Source of the DNA: Zopfochytrium polystomum
Lineage: Eukaryota; Chytridiomycota; Chytridiomycetes; Chytridiales; Chytridiaceae
Direction of reading: 5' to 3'
DNA: 64,000 nucleotides
Assembly (NCBI GenBank): GCA_025765615.1
Contig: JAIVFJ010000187.1
Span: 60,970 to 124,969, forward strand
Shown here: positions 1 to 9,698 of the stretch, piece after piece
How positions within the stretch are numbered: position 1 is the first letter of the stretch
Layout: the number at the start of each line of letters is the position of its first letter
The notes under the pieces: model-generated
What the model was told of the DNA's origin: nothing
Seen by the model: only the letters and a program-made list of their open reading frames with translations
Databases searched by the model: none
Program-made: the position numbers and the translations under genes

Positions 1-568
1 ATTCTCCTGCAAAGCTCTCACACATTTTCCTCACAAGCATGAGCGAGCGTGATCAAATCAAGTATGCTTCCCGTGCATTTCCCATCCTCAAAGGCGCAGC
101 AAATTTTGGAGATTGGCTGGACGACCTAATTTCAGAACTATCCAACAAAAGCAATGGTCTCCGCCACTGCGTTGACCCAGACCGAATTAACGTATCACGC
201 AATGATCAAGTGGACCCCAATGATCCTAATGTCGGCCCAACATGCAGAGTACGTGTTGAGATTCGACCCACGGGGTACACTACGCCTGTTACTGATGATC
301 CCTTTGAGAACTACATCCAATCACATTGGATGGGGTGTTTGAAGGGCTCAGTAGATTCAATACTTGAATGGGGCGCTCGGAAGGGCTAATCTGTTCTCAA
401 TAAAAAGAGATAGGCAAAGGCGGCTGTTGTTCTAGCTTTGTTCATCCTACCGGTAGGAACAATGCAATTAGAACATGCACAAAAACGCTCAAACTACGCA
501 CTCTGCACATGTAACACAGCACAGCAAGCATGCAGAAGCAGTGTACCACTGCCCAATGCTCCGGAATT

Positions 569-680
569 CCGCTCTCTGCATCGGAATTCCGCTCTCTGCA
601 TCGGAATTCCGCTTCCTGATCTGGAATTCCTCTCTCTGCACCGGAATTCCGCTTCCTGATCTGGAATTCCAGCTTTCCTG
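569..680 (+). repeat. 20 bp tandem repeat with EcoRI-like core
   Basis: About five and a half tandem units of roughly 20 bases each begin GGAATTCC and continue CGCTCTCTGCATC or CGCTTCCTGATCT. Two unit types alternate in the second half. The array lies inside the solo LTR. Confidence 0.85.
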
Positions 681-909
681 CTGTGCTGTGCAATCTGAGC
701 AATGCAACAGGCATTTAGGATTCAGGGATTGCACCAATCACTGCATTTCTAAAAGTGAGATAAAAACTGAGCTCACCAGAGATTGCACCAATCATTGGAT
801 TTCTAAAAACAAGGAAAAAAGCGGCTTGTTTCCCAAACAAGCTTCCTGATTTGGAAACAACCAAACCAATTTACATGCAACTGTTTCTCAAACAAGCTGT
901 AAATTGGTT

Positions 910-1105
910 CCTGGTGGTACTCAGCCCAGACAAAGTGCTCAGCCCAAGGTGGTACTCAGCCCTGGCTGGTACTTAGCCCTGGGTGGTGCTCAGCCCAGGC
1001 TGGTACTCAGCCCTGGGTGGTGCTCAGCCCTGAGTGATGCCCAGCACTGGGTGGTACTCAGCCCTGAATGGGTACTTAGCCCAGGCTGGGGATTGGTGCT
1101 CAGCC
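910..1105 (+). repeat. Degenerate 15-30 bp tandem repeat in solo LTR
   Basis: Repeated variants of GGTGGTACTCAGCCC and GGCTGGTACTTAGCCC follow one another for nearly 200 bases. They form a minisatellite upstream of the TATA-like box of the solo LTR. Confidence 0.8.
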
Positions 1106-2619
1106 TGTTTTATCTCATTTCTGTGGCCTGCTCTGTGCAGGCCACTGCTCCCTCTGTTTTCTGATGGCTCCAACCTGCAGGAGTATAAAAGCAGCAACCT
1201 CTCACAGAGATCAAACAAGGAATCCGAACCCCCTCCTTGCTGCTTTGACAGAATCCAGTGCAAAACAAGCCAATCTCTCTTCCTCCATTTGCTCTCTCTT
1301 CCATCTCTGCCCACTCACTCCTCTCTCCTCTCTACATCCTCTCACTCCTCTCCCTTTTCCATCATCACTGCTCTCTCTCTCTCTCTCTCTCTCTTCATCC
1401 CCACACACACCAAGTCCCTCCAGTCCTGGGTGGGATTTCATCAGTACGCAGGGGGCCCAACCATGGCGAGCATTATGCATTTGCACGAGACGGGCGTGAG
1501 CCGGTCAAATGGTTCCCAGGGACAGAAGACCAGAACGCATACTGTATCCTTCTCATTCGACGACATGTTGAACCAGAGCTTCTACCACAGTTCCCCCGAC
1601 GAGGGCAGATATTTGCCTACACACTGCTTGGAGAAATTGCGATTGCATGTCGAACAACAGATCAAGGATTAGCAAAGGAAATTATTGATGATTTCGAACG
1701 TATAAAAATGGAACCTGCAGAATCATCCGAGTCATTTGCAATGCGCTTCATTACAGCTTACCACAAAGTAGAAAGCTTTGCAGAAAGTTCATCAGTGGAA
1801 ATCCGCAGTCGCATCACACCATTTTCCAAAGTTGTGCGAGTCTTCGTATCTGCCCTGAACAACACGCTAATCGATATGGGTGTTGCCAATATGTTCATGT
1901 TTGCAGGGAATCCTATCACTTCTGTTTCATCATTGACTAAACTAATCACCTTATTTAAATCTACCCGCCCGCCAAAATACATATGATGAGAGGCGGGATC
2001 GACTTCCTGCACAACAGGAGCGGGACCTGACAACAGCCATTCCAGAAGTCACTACACCAACAGCAAATGTAATTATTCGGCCAAAAGTACACTATAATCA
2101 ACTCCGTGGTCGTGGCAGTTATCATAAACCTCAGCAGTACCAGCCGTATCCTAATATCCGCCCAACAACCTTGCAGTACCAAAACCCTCAGTCCCAACAG
2201 TACACACCGCGCCCATATGGTGGTTTTGGCCGAGGCCGAGGAACATGGCGAGGACTAAGTTCACGTGGAACAGCAACAGGTGGTACCGCAATGGGACGCG
2301 GCTCTGGGGGGAGTTGGTACCCTGCACAGCAACAGTCTTTTGGAGTCCAATGTCATGCATGTGGAGGCTATGGTCATGTTGCTCGACAGTGTGCCAACAC
2401 ATTTCTTCAGCAATTGCAGCAACAGCAACAGAATCGACCACCAGCAAATCCAAATGCGCTCTTACTCCAGCAACCAAACCCTCCACAACAGCAGATACCT
2501 GAAAACCAAGCACTTCTGCTACAGAATGGTGATTGGGATGACCAGCAAAGTGAGCAGTATGCTGCAGAACAGCAATTGTGGATGGAAACGCAACTCCAAT
2601 CAGAGACTGAACTAGATGA

Positions 2620-4317
2620 AAGTCAACAGGATTTTTGGATGGCCCGGGAGTAATCCGGGCATTTGCAGTTAACGTCCCTTCCCTTCCAATTTCTTTTCCT
2701 GTACTCATCGACAACGGTTGCAATGTCACAACGCTTCGAGATTTCTCTCTCTTCATTCCCTATAGTTATACTCAGCAGAAATCTAGCATGCGTATCGCCA
2801 AAGAAGGACCTATTCTTACTTGTGAAGGATACGGCACAGCTCTCATACCACTCGCCAACAACATCACACTTATAATTGAAGGTGCCCAATATGCTCCAGA
2901 ATGTCCTGTCAACTTGGTCGCTGATCGGGACCTACAACTATGTGGCTTCTTCCATCTTGCACGAGACCTTCAACCTGGTACTATTTATCGTAGCAGTCCT
3001 GAGGAAGGAGATCCAGCCGTCCTTCAAATGATTCTTAGACATGGTCTCCAATGGTTCCCAACAGCAGCAAACCCCAACTTCAACTACAGCAAACAATTTA
3101 TTGCACACTGCGCCAGTAAATTTTACAACCTCTTCAGCTCTGCAGAACCAGTTGATACACTCAGTATACGCACAGCCTTTCTCAACAGCAAAGCTCCAAA
3201 CACTCAGCGCATGCATGAACGCCTCGGCCATATCCCTTATGCAAGACTACAAGCAATGAAGGAGCACCGTACATGTGATGACTTTCCTGACATTAAGCTG
3301 GACTTACTTGAAGAACCGTGTAAGGCCTGCATTATTGCCAAACAGACTCGTGCTGCTATTCCACATACAGATCCTCCAGATAAACTACCAGGCGAACATT
3401 TAGCCTTTGATCTAGAGGAAGTCAAACCAAAGTTTCGAGGACAATATGGCTTTGCTCTCATTGCCATTGACTATGCAAGTAATTATCTCTGGTTGACAAA
3501 CCTTCGGAGAAAGTCAGAAGCACTACCAGAGGCCATTAAGATCATCCAACAATTGGAGACAGTTAGGGATGTTCGTGTAAAGGGCGTCCGCTTTGATGGT
3601 GGGGAACTGAATTCACTTGCTTTTAACCGTTTCTGTGCATCACGTGGCATCCGCGTTGAAGTTAGTCCACCTCATACACCTGAGCTGAATGGGAAAGCAG
3701 AGCGAGCAGTTCGAACAGTCATGGATGTCACACGATCTCTTCTAAGACATGCTGGTTCACCATGGTCATGGTGGGGATACGCGATTCGACATGCAGTAGA
3801 TATCATCAATACACTTCCTGTCCTCAGCCGTGGATTACTATCTCCAGTTGAAACGCTTCTTGGATTCCCTCCATGCATCAGTCAATTCAGAGTTTTTGGC
3901 TCAGGATGTTTGTATCATATCACAGCAAAGGAACGTGGACAAACACATCAGTTTAAAAAGCTTGCAGAACGCGCCCGACCAGCAATTTACATTGGAAACA
4001 TTGGTCGTTCCATTGCTCGCTTGATTGACATCAGCACGGGTAGAGTAATCACTCATCGATTGGATGACCTTGTGGTTGCAGAAGACAGTTTCCCTCGCCT
4101 CAGCACCTCAGCAGCAGAGGATATTACTCAGGACCTCGTTCATCAGCTAACACCACTCCTCAGCAAAGATGAACTTACATCAACTGAACAAAACATCACC
4201 AACCTCCTTCGTGAAGCCAATGTTCGCGTGGATCAATTCCCAGAACCAAGACCAGCAGCGGTAGCTGAACGACAACCTTCCACAGAACTAGCACCAAACG
4301 AACATGAAGTGATCCAG
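2620..4317 (+). CDS. pol: Pol exon 1 of copia copy A1: protease and integrase
   Basis: The frame is open from about 2620, overlaps the end of gag and lies in the -1 frame relative to it, so it has no ATG of its own near the start. A protease-like motif VLIDNGCNVTTL comes first, with DNG in place of the usual DSG/DTG. The GAG-pre-integrase HHCC zinc site follows (HERLGH ... CKAC). The integrase core shows the DDE triad: Asp in HLAFDLEEV, Asp in GVRFDGGEL and Glu in ELNGKAERAV. Reading through to the first stop at 4333-4335 would end Pol before reverse transcriptase. Splicing at 4318, where CAG is followed by GTACGG, would instead join it to the RT exon in frame. This half of A1 pol is intact. 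Confidence 0.88.
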
Positions 4318-4868
4318 GTACGGCAGCGAAAGTGAATCGGATAACGATGTACAGCACGAAGTGTTGGAGGTGGCGGCACGACGGGATGGACTCCGTGTTA
4401 CCGCAATTAACGCCACCTCCAGTGGGCCTTACCTACGAGCACTAAAGCTGGGGGACCAATCGGATGAGTGAGGGCGGCGACCGGCTCTGTGACTGCAGGC
4501 GCACTCTCGGCTGGGAGTGACGTGGGTGGCGCAACCGAAGGCCCTGGGCCATACCGACCCTGCGGGAGCTAGTGTGGCGTGGACCCAAGTCAGAAGGGAT
4601 GGATGCCTGTTTGGGGAGCCCATTCCGTAAGGAACACCACCAGGGGAGATAGGTCCCTTGGCGCCTGACGTTACGCATGGGGGAAAATGCGGAAGGCGGG
4701 CTGTGGAGAGAGGAAGAGAAGGCTCTCTGGCACGGGGTGTCCCGAGCCGCATCGTGCAGAAGGCTCACCTGCCAATGATTTTTCTAACCTGCCAATGATT
4801 TTTCTATTTCCTTTTTCTGCATCCTAATACTCACAAACACCTCTGTAACTTTACTAACACCACCAAAG
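4318..4868 (+). other. Predicted spliceosomal intron inside pol (551 bp)
   Basis: The stretch between the integrase and reverse transcriptase reading frames has stops in all the relevant frames. It begins GTACGG after a complete CAG codon. It ends TTTACTAACACCACCAAAG, a textbook TACTAAC branch point with an AG 15 bases downstream. The next codon (CAT at 4869) is in the frame that continues without a stop through a proline-rich linker into reverse transcriptase, so both boundaries are phase 0. The same arrangement is in copies A3, A4 and the diverged copy B1. Splicing itself is inferred, not observed. Confidence 0.78.
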
Positions 4869-6514
4869 CATACCCCTGATGACAAAACAATTGCTGAAAC
4901 ACCAGCTAGAGACCTACCACGTCAAGCGCCACCACCAGAACCACCACCACCAGAGCCTCCACCTACACATGTGCGCAAATCACCATGCAGCCCTACGCGC
5001 AGCCCATCTCCAAAACATACTCGATCCAGACATCTATATTTAACCAGTGTCAAATGTCCAGACCCGGTAACACGCACTGAGGCCATGAGTGGAAAGTGGT
5101 CCAAAGAGTGGATTGCAGCAGAGCAAACAGAGATTGACGCTCTCAGAATGCTTGCAGCCTTCGAAGTCGTTGATCGACCCAAGAATGTCAATGTCGTGCA
5201 GAACAAATGGGTTTACAAGGTCAAGCTTCGACCAGACGGCAGCATTGAGCGCTTTCGCGCACGACTAGTGGCGAAGGGCTTTACACAGCGTCGTGGCGTT
5301 GATTTCTGGAACACTCACTCTCCTGTTGTTCGCATCAATAGTCTACGATGGCTCCTTGCTATGACAGCCTCAAACGGTTGGGACACAGCCATGGTCGATA
5401 TTAGCAATGCCTACCTCAACAGCAAACTTGATGTCCCCATCTACATGGAGCAACCAGATGGCTACCGTTCGGATGGCAAGGTCTGGCTTTTGCACAAAGC
5501 TGTCAACGGTATCAAGCAAGCGGGGCGTTGTTGGTACCAGGAACTCATTGGTCGTCTCAAGTCTGCCAGCTACCAACAAAGCGCAGCAGATCCGTGCATC
5601 CTCTTCAAGCGCACAAAGGAACGTATTATTTTCATTGCTATCTATGTTGATGATATTTGTTTCTTTGGGCACACAGAGGAAATCACCTCTGCCATCACTT
5701 TGCTAAAATCCTTCTACAAGCTCCGCGAACTAGGTCATATCAAGACCGTACTGAATATGGAAGTTCATCGAACACCAACTGGCATCTACTTGCATCAACG
5801 AGCTTACACCAAAGAGTTACTCCAACGCCATGCAGACCTAGTCAATGGAAAGAAGGCAGCAGTAACTGCTCTCCCTAGTCCTCTCACTCTTCAACCTCGA
5901 GAAAATGATGAACAGCAGCAGTCTCATATCTTGGCGCCTGCAGCAAGGACCCAAGCAAACACCACTTGCAGATCCTCATTCGAGTCCTTCAATATATGAA
6001 TGGTACACGTGAGTATGGTTTGCTTTATTCCAACACAGGGTCTGGAATTTTTGGCTACTCGGATGCTGCTCATGGAGTTCATGCTGATGGGAAATCACAA
6101 CTTGGCTACTTCGTTTTGTTTGGAAATACCGCTATCAGCTGGGCATCAACTCGCAGTCCTACAGTTATGCTGTCACCTCAGCAAGCAGAATACGTTGCAG
6201 TCTCAGAACTAGGACGAGAACTGGAGGCCATCTCACAACAACACACAGCACTTATGCTCCCGTCCCCGACTCCTATTCCAATCTATACTGACAACCAAGG
6301 CGTCATCAATTTGAGCTCAAACGATCTCTACACTAATAGGTCAAAACATATTCTGGTTAAGTATCACTATATCCGGGAACTGGTTAATCGACAAGTGATT
6401 CGACTGGAATGGATTCCTGGTGGCGAGCAACCAGCAGATTATCTTACAAAATCATTACCAGCTGCTTTGGGTACTTACCATCTTAGTCATATTGGTCTTT
6501 GTCATGTGCCTTAG
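4869..6514 (+). pseudogene. pol: Pol exon 2 of copia copy A1: reverse transcriptase and RNase H, frameshifted
   Basis: After a linker with repeated PPPEP motifs, the reverse transcriptase starts near 5090 (NKWVYKVKLRPDGS) and contains the catalytic IYVDDI motif near 5640. A net 79-base deletion near 5910, relative to copy A4, shifts the frame before RNase H. RNase H then reads in a second frame from 5966 with the acidic residues in GYSDAAHG, AEYVAVSE and IYTDNQG, and ends ADYLTKSL... at 6514. The deletion is shared exactly with copy A3. This copy cannot make an intact RT-RNase H protein. Confidence 0.9.
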
Positions 6515-6786
6515 TTTCTGTCCCCTTTCTTTATTTATATTGCATCCTGTTTCTCCTTCTCTTTCTTGCCCTTCTTCTTCTTCTGCATTGCTTCTTATAT
6601 TCCTGCATTCAAGCTTCTTTGCTCTCCATCTACAAATTTCATATGGGCATTCTTTTCTTATTGTTCTGCCACCTGGTGGCCAGTCATACCTGTTTATTGC
6701 TTTTCCTTAACCAGTGTACGGTTTCCTTACGTTGCCTATGGCGTAAGGTTTTCCTCCGTGCTGGCCCTTTTGCTCCTGCCCACAGC

Positions 6787-6797
6787 TTAGGGGGGAG
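6787..6797 (+). promoter_or_regulatory. Polypurine tract of copy A1
   Basis: The purine-rich CTTAGGGGGGAG immediately precedes the LTR start at 6798. This is the expected site for plus-strand DNA priming. The same tract precedes the LTR in A3, A4 and B1. Confidence 0.85.
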
Positions 6798-7043
6798 TGT
6801 TAGATTTTGGGTTTTTGCAGTAAGCAGTGTGCAGGAGCAACACCTCACACTGTAGTGCATGGGAGCACCAACTGTGATGAGGATTTGGTGCATTTTTTGT
6901 CACCTGGTCTTTGTCACAATTTTGTATAAAGCCAAACAGCATACATTGTACAACAGTCTCCCATCTCAGCTTCACCATCACAAGAGAGTAGTCCACCAGA
7001 GTAGTTCACCACCATCCACAAACAGCAGCAGTCATTTCTTTCA
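6798..7043 (+). repeat. Family A LTR (246 bp), shared by units A1 and A2
   Basis: The LTR starts TGTTAGATTTTGGG and ends CATTTCTTTCA. It has a TATA-like GTATAAAG near 6924. Identical-length copies occur at 8427-8672, 9170-9415 and 12731-12976, with a 247 bp copy at 19509-19755. It is followed directly by the leader of a second element, so it acts as 3' LTR of A1 and 5' LTR of A2. Confidence 0.93.
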
Positions 7044-7057
7044 TACAAAATTGTGAC
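7043..7057 (+). promoter_or_regulatory. Primer-binding-site position, complementary to LTR rather than to an evident tRNA
   Basis: The bases directly after the LTR, ATACAAAATTGTGAC, are the exact reverse complement of LTR bases 6913-6927 (15 of 15). No TGG-initiated tRNA-complementary motif is visible at the usual place. The same sequence follows the LTR in copies A4 and A5. Self-priming is one reading, but it is only inferred. Confidence 0.45.
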
Positions 7058-7934
7058 CCATCCCAATCATCTGGAGTATAAACAACAAGCAGAATCGAGG
7101 AAGAACGTGCAGAACGCAGCAACACACTTGAAAAACAAGTAAACAAACAGTGCCACTCACCACCACACATCACCAGCATCACTACCTGCAGAACCAACAC
7201 CTTCAGTTTTTGTACCCCCACCATTTCACCACGTCCACACCACTTTTAACACTGGGGAAGACGTTTTGACGATCGTTTTTCGCTGCAGCAGCGTTGCAGA
7301 GCGTGTAACAGCACTCACCCACAACATCAGCCACCTGATAACGGCGAATTTCGAGAGTTTACGTTTGCGACTTCTTTCAATTGCTTCAGGAATCGCTTAC
7401 CACCACAGGAAAGAGCTACTTCCACTCTATCTATCCACCAAATATCGTGATCTTCGACTGGTTCCTTGCAGAATAACAGCTGTCCGCGTTTTTACTGTTC
7501 AATTAGCACTCAACTCGTCGAAATTGCTGTATTAGAGCTTCCCACCAACACAACTCAGCCAAAACCAGACCAAATCACTTAAAACCAATTTCTCTGCACT
7601 CAGCAACTACTGATCTACGTGGGGCAACTCAGTGATTCTCCAATTTCGTCGTTGGCCTCTTGGGTTATTGAGTTACAAGCTGCATCTGCATTTTGGCCCA
7701 TCTAGTCACTCAATTTCGCTCCACAAACGTGACAAGTCTGTTTTTCTCAACACCAACTCGTTACACACATCACCTATCCACCTATCCACACCCATACCTT
7801 GACCATCAAGTGTCGTGTCACGCTTGTTGAGTCTGCTACTATTCCCTACGAAGGGTTATCACTAAATCAGGGAAATCACTGCCTTTCAAATTTCTATTCT
7901 CCTGCAAAGCTCTCACACATTTTCCTCACAAGCA

Positions 7935-8940
7935 TGAGCGAGCGTGATCAAATCAAGTATGCTTCCCGTGCATTCCCCATCCTCAAAGGCGCAGCAAATT
8001 TTGGAGATTGGCTGGACGACCTAATTTCAGAACTATCCAACAAAAGCAATGGTCTCCGCCACTGCGTTGACCCAGCCCGAATTAACGTATTACACAACGA
8101 TCAAGTGGACCCCAATGATCCTAATGTCGGCCCAACATGCAGAGTACGCTGGGGACCCAACCATGGCGAGCATTATGCATTTGCACGAGACGGGCGTGAG
8201 CCAGTCAAATGGGGTTCCCAGGGACAGAAGACCAGAACGCATACTGTATCCTTCTCATTCGACGACATGTTGAACCAGAGCTCCTACCACAGTTCCCCCG
8301 ACAAGGGCAGATTTTTGCCTACACACTGCTTGGAGAAATCGCGATTGCATGTCGAACAACAGATCAAGGATTCGCAAAGGAAATTATTGATGATTTTGAA
8401 CGTATAAAAATGGAACCTGCAGAATCTGTTAGATTTTGGGTTTTTGCAGTAAGCAGTGTGCAGGAGCAACACCTCACACTGTGGTGCATGGGAGCACCAA
8501 CTGTGATGAGGATTTGGTGCATTTTTTGTCACCTGGTCTTTGTCACAATTTTGTATAAAGCCAAACAGCATACATTGTACAACAGTCTCCCATCTCAGCT
8601 TCACCATCACAAGAGAGTAGTCCACCAGAGTAGTTCACCACCATCCACAAACAGCAAAAGTCATTTCTTTCAGAATCATCCGAGTCATTTGCAATGCGCT
8701 TCATTACGGCTTACCACAAAGTCGAAAGTTTTGCAGAAAGTTCATCAGTGGAAATCCAGAGTCGCATCACACCATTTTCCAAAGTTGTGCGAGTCTTCGT
8801 ATCTGCCCTGAACAACACGCTAATCGGTATGGGTGCTGCCAATACGTTCATGTTTGCAGCGAATCCTATTACTTCTGTTTCATCATTGACTAAACTAATC
8901 ACCTTATTTAAATCTACCGCCCGCCAAAATCCATATGATG
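7935..8940 (+). pseudogene. gag: gag fragment of unit A2
   Basis: The sequence matches the N-terminal half of family A Gag, from MSERDQIKY to the region before the zinc knuckle. A 2-base insertion after the codons for EPVKW shifts the frame. The solo LTR then separates the part ending with MEPAES from the part starting ESFAMRF. The C-terminal half with the zinc knuckle is missing. Confidence 0.85.
8427..8672 (+). mobile_element. Family A solo LTR with target-site duplication
   Basis: This complete 246 bp family A LTR lies in gag of unit A2. The 5-base duplication GAATC (8422-8426 and 8673-8677) flanks TG...CA ends. The family therefore inserts with 5 bp duplications and has inserted into its own copies. 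Confidence 0.92.
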
Positions 8941-9169
8941 AACATCAACACAGGCATTTTAGTTTTTGAGACCTGCACCTATAACAACTGTCCCTGTGCC
9001 CTTTTAATAATACTTACTCATTTTCAACAGGGCATAACAAATTAGGAATTAATGACATTGTGTTTTCCTCGTCTATCAACCCATGGAGCTGGCGGTTCAA
9101 TTTCTGGATTCCCTGATACAATTATCATTGACATGGCCACCTTTTGAGATCAGAGTGTTTTCAACCACA
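8941..9169. repeat. Fragment of an unidentified repeat, also present at 22114-22343
   Basis: The stretch matches the reverse complement of 22114-22343 with scattered substitutions. It ends TTCAACCACA directly against the LTR of copy A3, where the other copy continues CTGAAACTCTC. I do not recognise its coding content. Confidence 0.75.
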
Positions 9170-9415
9170 TGAAAGAAATGACTGCTGCTGTTTGTGGATG
9201 GTGGTGAACTACTCTGGTGGACTACTCTCTTGTGATGGTGAAGCTGAGATGGGAGACTGTTGTACAATGTATGCTGTTTGGCTTTATACAAAATTGTGAC
9301 AAAGACCAGGTGACAAAAAATGCACCAAATCCTCATCACAGTTGGTGCTCCCATGCACTACAGTGTGAGGTGTTGCTCCTGCACACTGCTTACTGCAAAA
9401 ACCCAAAATCTAACA
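9170..9415 (-). repeat. 3' LTR of copia copy A3
   Basis: This is a 246 bp family A LTR in minus orientation. It appears identical to the LTR at 6798-7043, including a variant base shared by these two and not by the other copies. Its outer edge abuts the repeat fragment at 8941-9169. Confidence 0.92.
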
Positions 9416-9698
9416 CTCCCCCCTAAGCTGTGGGCAGGAGCAAAAGGGCCAGCACGGAGGAAAACCTTACGCCATAGGCAACGTAAGGAAACCGTACACT
9501 GGTTAAGGAAAAGCAATAAACAGGTATGACTGGCCACCAGGTGGCAGAACAATAAGAAAAGAATGCCCATATGAAATTTGTAGATGGAGAGCAAAGAAGC
9601 TTGAATGCAGGAATATAAGAAGCAATGCAGAAGAAGAAGAAGGGCAAGAAAGAGAAGGAGAAACAGGATGCAATATAAATAAAGAAAGGGGACAGAAA

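Larger units (their letters stand above)
254..1443 (+). mobile_element. 1190 bp solo LTR of a second LTR family, inserted in gag
   Basis: The segment is absent from the same gag position in copies A2 and A4. It begins TGTTGAGAT and ends ATTTCATCA, giving the usual TG...CA LTR ends with an imperfect terminal inverted repeat, and it is flanked by the 5-base duplication GTACG (249-253 and 1444-1448). A TATA-like TATAAAA lies at 1183-1189 and is followed by a CT-rich stretch. It contains no plausible coding region. Orientation is inferred from the TATA-like box. The unusual length comes partly from internal tandem repeats. It marks LTR-LTR recombination of a complete element that once inserted into A1. 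Confidence 0.88.
39..2653 (+). pseudogene. gag: gag of copia copy A1, interrupted and frameshifted
   Basis: The protein starts at the ATG at 39 (MSERDQIKY...), which is the first ATG of gag in all family A copies. The capsid-like part resumes after the inserted solo LTR at 1449 and runs to a frameshift near 1966, where one extra C separates it from the C-terminal part (about 1990-2653). The C-terminal part is rich in Gly, Gln and Pro and carries a retroviral zinc knuckle, CHACGGYGHVARQC (C-x2-C-x4-H-x4-C), coded near 2350-2391. Gag would form the virus-like particle and bind element RNA. It ends at 2653 and overlaps the pol frame by a few codons. This copy cannot make full Gag; copy A4 carries the intact version. 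Confidence 0.88.
1..7043 (+). mobile_element. Ty1/copia retrotransposon copy A1 (5'-truncated by window edge, defective)
   Basis: The order gag, protease, integrase, reverse transcriptase, RNase H, polypurine tract, LTR identifies a Ty1/copia element. The window opens inside the 5' leader, 38 bases before the gag ATG, so the 5' LTR lies outside. Compared with full-length copy A4, this copy is broken three times: a foreign solo LTR sits in gag (254-1443), an extra C near 1966 shifts the gag frame, and a net 79-base deletion near 5910 shifts the reverse transcriptase/RNase H frame. The 3' LTR (6798-7043) also serves as the left LTR of the next unit, so the two units are in tandem and share one LTR. 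The region 3483-7043 is repeated in inverted orientation as copy A3. Confidence 0.93.
7044..8940 (+). mobile_element. Truncated copia unit A2: leader and partial gag
   Basis: This unit follows the shared LTR with an untranslated leader of about 890 bases (7044-7934) and then gag from the ATG at 7935. Gag is broken by two extra G bases near 8213 and by a family A solo LTR at 8427-8672. It stops matching family A at about 8940 (after the codons for STARQNPYDE). No pol follows. The unit joins an unrelated repeat fragment at 8941. Confidence 0.85.

Noticed and set aside
569..680. Possible CRISPR-like array of 20-base repeats
   Set aside because: The units are contiguous without unique spacers, lie in an LTR, and the genome is eukaryotic. 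It is a minisatellite.
4429..4768. Two overlapping antisense frames of about 107 codons inside the pol intron, repeated in A3 and A4
   Set aside because: They are GC-rich shadows in an intron-like region, lack any domain, and are explained by conservation of the intron between near-identical copies.
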